The notes beneath the pieces are model-generated. The model was not told the origin of the DNA. It worked only from the letters and a program-made list of their open reading frames with translations, and searched no databases. From contig KN882815.1 in assembly GCA_000934455.1 (NCBI GenBank), positions 5,005-27,357 of the forward strand: a stretch of DNA of 22,353 nucleotides, given 5' to 3'. This stretch comes from Apostichopus parvimensis. Taxonomy: Eukaryota; Echinodermata; Holothuroidea; Aspidochirotida; Stichopodidae. Below, in pieces: positions 1-7,000 of this stretch (positions are counted from its first letter, which is position 1; each line of letters begins with the position of its first letter). The translations under genes were made by a program, and so were the position numbers.

Positions 1-15
1 TTTTGCTTTCTACAG

Positions 16-33
16 ACTGATACAGAGACAAAA
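16..33 (+). CDS. candidate 18-nt micro-exon, copy 1 (TMEM87 luminal loop?)
   Basis: A pyrimidine-rich tract ending in TTTCTACAG lies immediately before position 16, and a consensus GTAAGTCC donor starts at 34. The enclosed 18 nt are open and phase-neutral (T-D-T-E-T-K). The next exon (941) opens in phase 0, so inclusion would keep the TMEM87 frame. The flanks are duplicated around 296-319. That it belongs to TMEM87 is inferred from position and strand only. This part of the luminal domain is poorly conserved in the family, so homology cannot confirm it. Confidence 0.4.
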
Positions 34-295
34 GTAAGTCCTTACTCCTACTCAAAAGGTCATTAACATTATCTTACTTTCAATAATCTTCATTTGGACA
101 TCAGTGGTCTCTTCTGCGTAGTGTAATAGGTTGAGTAATTTAAAAAGATTTTCCATTTACATCGTTTAGACATGAAGTGAGGAACCCTTCTTCTATGCTG
201 TTTTAGTATGTTGTATTATGAATCAGTGCTATCTAAAAATCTTCTTTGATCATGTTTGTGTTATTTTGAAAATGTATTATTCTTGCTTTCTACAG

Positions 296-319
296 CCTGG
301 TGACGGGCAACATGACACA
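296..319 (+). CDS. candidate 24-nt micro-exon, copy 2 (TMEM87 luminal loop?)
   Basis: Same layout as 16-33: TTTCTACAG acceptor, then 24 open nt (P-G-D-G-Q-H-D-T), then a GTAAGTCC donor at 320. The length is a multiple of three, so it can be included, skipped or swapped with copy 1 without changing frame. Splicing to the exon at 941 would read on as VQHTYE. Not supported by homology. Confidence 0.4.
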
Positions 320-940
320 GTAAGTCCTTGCCCCTTCTCGTTGAAAGTCATTAACATTGTCTTACTTAGTACATTCTTCATTTGGACATCTGTGGTCTCT
401 TCTGCGTAGTGTAATAGGTTGAGTAATTTAAAAAGATTTTCAGATTACATCGTATAGACATGAAGTATGTTCAAAATGTATTATTCTATACTCCTCCTTG
501 AAAGTCATTCACATTATCTTACTTACAATAAAGTACATTCTTCATGTGGAAAAAATTTCTAAACATGCCATGCAGGTGAACCCTTTCTGATATTACTCAA
601 ATTTTTCAGTTTTAACTTTCTTGCTGAAGGCAGAAGTAATCTATTCAGTGCTTAATGATGATGATGATATAATCTGTAAAGTGGCCAGTCGCGGGTAAAC
701 TCATATATTTTGGTGAAAATTTGCATCAGCTGTTGAAATTACGAACCATTAATACTACTTCAACAAAAAGAAAGAAAGAAAGTAAAGAAAAATCAATTCA
801 CAATTGATCAATCTGATGGATCAATCAATAGATAGAGCTATGTATTTGTCCTAAGGAGCATTGCATGGAATAGATGTAGTTTAAGTAAGTTTCCATGATT
901 TGAAATCTAGGTTTCAGCTTGACTGTCTCTTATTCACTAG

Positions 941-1040
941 GTTCAGCATACATATGAGGTTACAAACGCAAGTGAGTCCGGAAGCCACCTTCTGATTATA
1001 GAACTGCAAGTTGTTAAAGGACCTCTGGAAAAATTGGCAG
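941..1040 (+). CDS. TMEM87: TMEM87 exon: luminal domain segment (two possible donors)
   Basis: Acceptor TTATTCACTAG lies before 941 and donor GTTGGT starts at 1041. It reads open in phase 0 and ends with one base of a split codon, exactly what the next exon needs. A stronger consensus donor, GTGAGT, lies inside at 972. Using it would remove 69 nt (23 codons) and also leave phase 1. The segment has a hydrophobic strand-like stretch (HLLIIELQVV), as expected of the GOLD beta-sandwich, but little identity that I can recall. Confidence 0.6.
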
Positions 1041-4000
1041 GTTGGTAGCCTGAATCTGATTAAGTTCTTCTCTCCCCAACGTTTTGTACAAAGACTTCAG
1101 ATGTACTAAACAGGATAACAGTCAAGGGACATGATATTAGCAATGGCTTTTAAATTTTATATGTTATGTACACTTATGTAATGACATGGCAAAGTTGTAA
1201 CGGTCGTCCGAGACGACCAATGTTCTGTTCAGATGACCGGTACTGATAATTGTTTACATCAGAGTCACATTGCATTGTAACTTAATACGTCCAAAATAGG
1301 TAAGATACTAAATTGGTATCACCCTCCATCACTTTGGAGACACTGAAAATGGTAGACCTATGATCCACCTGAAGGGGGATTTTTACTGACCCAATGCTGC
1401 TGGTGTTCTATTCACCAAACCTATGCATCTCTCCTACCATTGGTCAAGTTTTTTTTTCTTTTGCTATATTTTTTTTTCGAACAACCAAATTTGCCAATTA
1501 GACAACTAACAAGCAGGACCTGACAACCACAGTAAATCCTTAAAAATTTATCCTGAATGAGATTGTGGATAGAAGAAACTGTAAATAGAAACACTTGGCA
1601 CATTTTGTGAAGAAAGAGGTTTACTACCAAGATAAATTAGATTTATTCAGGGTGCATTTCTTTGTTGTTTACATTTTCAAGATCTGAAATGAAAGTGGCT
1701 GTTTACTTGGATGTTTGTGGTCAAATTGTTGCCAATAACGGATTATTTTTTTGCAGGAATTATGAAAACTCAAATTTAGAAGAAAAAAAAAATAGGTGGA
1801 AAAAAGCAAATTATATGAGTTTCATAATGTATGGTCATTATTTATTGTCATCACTTTATCCTTCTCATTTGTAGAAAACTTTTTTGTTTCATTCACAGTT
1901 AAAGTTGAAATGAAAGGAACACACGGTTATCTCTCAGCTTCCCAGCTACCACTTTTAAAGGTACATTAAAAGGAAGTTTTGGTACCAATACAATGTGAAA
2001 CTGACATTGAAGAATATAATAAATATTTTACAGTGCTCTAGTTGAAAACACCATCTCAACATCTTGCCCCTGCATCGAGACATGGCTGATTGAATAGTAA
2101 CCAATTTTGACTGGCTTAAGTTTCAACTACTCCAGGAAGTTGGATCGCAGTAGGGGTGGGGGGGGGTGGGGGTCTGTGATGTCATCTTGGCAAATCCTCT
2201 TCAAATGCTTGACTTCAGCTATTTGTAATATTTGTGTTGATTTTAAATTTGGAACCTGATACATTTGGAATGTTTGCTTAGCTGTCAAAAGTCCTCTGTA
2301 CCCTAAAATTTCATAAAAAATGTATCTTTTTTTGGGTAGAAATTTTCTTTTCCTCTGTGGATAAATGATTTATACAGTAAAACAAAGACATTTTCAGCTG
2401 AATTGCCCATATGACATCATCCATTCCGCTATTGCCAGGTGCATTTACAAAAAATATCACGAACTTATATAAATTCATATCTTCGCAATACAAACTGCTA
2501 TGAGAATGTTTATCGTCAGATACTGAAAATAGTCAGCAAAGTTTGCTAAACAATCAACTTAAGCCATGGAGAAAATTGTTTTAAAAGTTGTTCTTTGTGG
2601 CTTCTCAGTTTCAAGAGCAGAATTTCAGGACAGCAAAGATCAAGATGTGAAAAATTTGTATGGGCAATATTATAAGAGGAAAAACTCTGAATACCTCATC
2701 ATAAGTCAGGGAAGCCTTATTGTGTGAAGTGGAAATCAAAGGTCATTCGTGACCAGTAAACATAAAAAAGTGGACTCCTTGCAAACATAGCATCTCTAGA
2801 AGGAAATCTTCAAGTCTAGCTGATGTCTAATAATATCAGTTAATTGTGTCATCACACTCCTCAATGCATTTTGGGTTGCCACTCGCCTAATTACATAAAA
2901 TCAGTGTGAGTTATTCCTCTGGAAGCATTACATTTTCATTGCTATTGTCAATACTTTCATGACGAAATTAATGGAAAAACATTACTTTGTTCCTTGTTGC
3001 ACTACTTAAACCATAATATCAGTGGATACTATCTTACCGCATGCTTTGGTGAAGGCAAAAGGGATCTTCTGCCATGGTGATGGCTTGGAGGCGGGTGTTA
3101 GCATGTGTGTTTGACGTCTAGTAAACACGATAACTAAAAAGCTTATTTGGTCAGGGAACTACATTTTATAGTTTGTGGATGCACTTTATTCATTAACCAG
3201 TTTTCTATGTCAAGTTCCTCTTCAGTGTTCCTCTTCCCTTGAAGTGTTGAACACATGTTGTGACATTAATCCCACAAGTTAACAATACAGCTTTATTCAC
3301 AAAATGTGTGCCACTTTCTTTACATCATTTTCAGTTTTATGGGATTATGTGTGGACTCTATATTCTGCTAGGCTTTACTTGGTTGTTCCTTCTCTGCTAT
3401 CAATACAAAGATCTGTTGGGCATCCAGATTTGGATCGGAGCTGTTATTTTCTTAGGTAAGAACTAGTCCTTATCATGTTTACTTCTCTACCAATTGTGCT
3501 AGCAACTAACATGTCTTTCTACTTTCTGTTCGACAAATTGCTTTATCATATATATTTGGGAAGAAAGTTTTCTGTTGTAAGGGAGGGTCCACACTATGAA
3601 GCTGGTTCTCCCTCCACCACCCACCACCCACCACCCACCACCCACCACCCACCACCCACCACCCACCACCCACCTTTAAAAAAAGGACTTAAGCAATACA
3701 AAACATTTGAAGAGACAAGTAGAATGTTAAGACTCTTATCTGTCCAGGTGGTAAATACTTAGCCTCTTTTACAATGATCAAGTGCTTTTAAGAAATTAGT
3801 CACTTGAACTTAATTATCCAAAATAGAAAGTTTTTTGATGAGCTGGAATGTAGGGATTTGCAGTCCACATGTTTTTTGTATTCCTTGCCGAAAGGTGGAA
3901 GAAATCTATGCAATAGTGTGTGTGTTAGTGTATTTGACATCTGCTTGTAAACAAAGTAACTCCAAAAGTTTGTGTGGGATTTACTTCATACTTGGTATGT

Positions 4001-7000
4001 GTATCCAGGTTATTGATTTACAAGATTTTCCTATTCTTTTCTGTGAAGATCAAAGGTTATCTGGGGTCAATAGAGGTCAGAGTCTGAAAACCCTGTAGAA
4101 ATATGATAACTCAAAAGAATATATCTTTTTGGAAGTTCATACTTAATATGTAGGGCTGAAATAGAAAATACATAATGGTGCCCAAGGAGTTATTACCTGA
4201 ATTTTCAAGTGCTTATAGAACAGTTTTTGCCAATTTGTTTAATACCAGACTTTTCTTTAAGAACCATGGCTTATTCACTGGCTAGTAAATGTACCTTCAA
4301 GACTGCAGTCTCATTAATTTTTAGTTTGTTTAGAATACTTGTATTACTTTTTCTATTTTGTTGTTGTTTTTGCAGGATTGATAGAGAAGGCAGTGTTTTT
4401 TGCAGAGTATGAGCATGTTAATAATGTTGGTACAGAAAGTCTAACAGGCGTTATGTTTCCTGAGCTGGTGTCATGTCTGAAACGAACATTGGCTCGACTA
4501 CTGGTTGTGGTAGTCAGCATCGGATATGGTATAACAAGGTATGTTCTAAGTTGATAATTTTCTGAACATTCAAAGTTGAGTGTTTGTGTGTCATTATTTA
4601 ATTATGCATGTTTTTGAACAAAATTTGTAATTTTGCAGTTTTGGTCCAAGGGCTAACAATTGTTTTAAATGGATGTTGAAGGTTGAGATGGAACAAGCTG
4701 TCAAACTTTTAGAGTTGGATTCATGTGTTTCCTGTTAATGTGCTCTGTATGATACATTTATGGTGTTTAAACTTCTTTGTCCCCTTTAAATGGTTAGTGC
4801 TGAGCTGTAAAATACTTCATACATCTAATTGTTCACAGCATGATGGCCTCCAATCACATTTCAGGGCAAATATTAAACGTAATTCTCATTGTCCGAGACA
4901 ACCAAATGTCTGTTTCCTACAACCAAACTCAGCTTTGGTGGTCGTCTGCTGACAACTAATTGTATTGCATCAAATTCAGATTTCATTTAAATTAATATCG
5001 CCAAATAGGTGACATGGGGTAATTTGGTGTTGCTCTTTGTCGCTTTGAAGATACTAGAGTAAAACAAAAACAGTCATAGGAACTATGATCTACCCAAAGG
5101 GAAATTTTACTGGCCCGAAGCGATTGTTCCATTCACCAAACCTACACACTTTTCCTATAGTGTACATATTGGTCATTCTTTGTTATTTAGCGAATTTTTT
5201 ATCGAGAACCAAATTTGCCATTTGGGCAACCAAAAACTAAGACCTGATTGTCAGAGAGACAGCCAGAAAAACTAGAAAAAAATTAGCATTTTCTTAGCAT
5301 TGTCTTGGTTTAGTAAAACCTAGACATAGAAACAAGATAATGTCTAATTCCTGAAACATAATTATGCAAATTTTGTTAATCTTATCTTAAACTCTGAAAG
5401 TAAAGCTTGGGTGAAATTGATAACTGTATGTAGATCGACCTCACTGCCTACTGGAACCATATTGTTACCTGTGGAGGGATGCAGTCAAAATTGTTAGTAC
5501 AAATTTTCTGGTTATTTTTGTACTATTGTATTTGGGGCTGTGGGGCAGGGTTATTACTTACCTTTTGGGGGGTTTAACAATCGTTGACCATTGACCTTTC
5601 TAGTAAAGTTGACCTATTACAAAAGGCTTCCAACAAACATCTGTAACTTTTCTCCTCAGACCTAGACTCGGTAATGACCTGAATTACATAATGGCAGCAG
5701 GGTTCTTGTATATGATACTAAGTTCTGCTGAGGCTATCATGCGAACCCATGAGGTAAGTATCAGTGAAAACAGAATATTACCATGTTGGAAAGTAATTTG
5801 ATTGACTCCTTACCTATTATAAATTTGTAAACACGCTATCTGGAGTAGGGAAGGTCGGACCAGTTTCATATTTGGTGTGTAGAAGTACCACATTGCGTAC
5901 AAGAAGCCTATTGTTTTTTTTGGAGGTCAAAGGTCATTTGGGGTCACCAGAGTCAAATTGTGAAAATTCCTTGTAAACATGATATCTCAAGAAGTTAAAC
6001 TTGGGCAGATCTCATATTTAATATGTAAATGGACCACATTGAATACAGGAAGCCTATGGTATTTGGTGAAGGTCAAAGGTCAGCAGGGGTCAAATTGTGC
6101 AAAACCTTTAAACACCATATCTCAAGCAGGGAAGCTTGGGCAGACCTCATATTTGGTGTGTAAAAGTACCACATTAATTACATGAAGCCTGTTGTTTTTA
6201 GTGGAGGTCAAAGGTCATTTGGGGTCATCAGAAGTCAAATGGTGCAAATCTTGAAAACATGATATTGCAAGAATGGAACCTTGGACAGATCTCATATTTG
6301 GTTTGTAGATGTACCATATAAAATTTAAGGAGCCTATTATTGCTTTTGGTGGAGGTCAAAGTTGAAGTCAACAAAGTTGAAGTCAACAAAGTTGAAGTCA
6401 ACAAACGCCAAACATTTACTTCACTTCCCTCTTACCCAGGTCTGTTTACACTAACGAACCTTTCTAAACATAATATCGCAAGGGAAGCTTGGTCAGATCA
6501 CATATTTGGTATGTAAGTGTACCATATTGAGTACAAGAAGCCTAATGTGGGCGCAGGTCAGTGTCCATTGAGTTCACCAGGGGTCAAATTGTTAAAACCA
6601 TGTTTTACACAATATATCAGCAAGGATAGATGTCATATTTAGTATGTTGATGTATCACATTTAGTACAAGAAGCCTGTTGTTGAGGTCAATGGTCATTTC
6701 AGGACAGCCTGTGTCATTGTGCATTTATTGTTTGTCACATCACACTGATTTTCACTGTATTACTAAGATCAAGTATGTTGTACACCCTCACTATATATAC
6801 ATTACATCAGATTCATAAAGAAAACTGCTCATGTTACATCATGGAAACCACAATGCATTGTTGCATTCTTGTTGTTTTTTTTTGTTCTTTTCCTAGACTT
6901 ATGACCGCAGCCTGGTTGCCATTCTTCCCCTCTCTGTGCTGGATGCTGTATTAGTCTGGTGGATATCCTTTTACAAAACTTTCTGTCACGAAACTTGGTA

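Larger units (their letters stand above)
1..560 (+). repeat. tandem duplication of a micro-exon-bearing intron segment, about 280-bp period
   Basis: Copy 1 (1 to about 180) and copy 2 (about 270-470) share long near-identical stretches, for example TGGTCTCTTCTGCGTAGTG and AGGTTGAGTAATTTAAAAAG. A third, partial copy (about 470-550) retains the sequence before the acceptor and the TTGAAAGTCATT stretch after the donor but lacks the exon between. The array probably continues left of the window. Confidence 0.85.

Noticed and set aside
1757-1800. Possible exon after TTTTTTTGCAG at 1757
   Set aside because: The acceptor looks good, but the sequence soon becomes A-rich with stops and no donor, and TMEM87 phases join correctly without it.
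3475-3762. 95-codon + frame with Thr-His-His-Pro-Pro-Pro repeats
   Set aside because: It is produced by the CCACCAC minisatellite inside a TMEM87 intron, with no splice support or homology.
5830-6720. CRISPR-like array
   Set aside because: Units are 130-200 bp, diverged, with no constant short repeat or unique spacers, and the DNA is animal.
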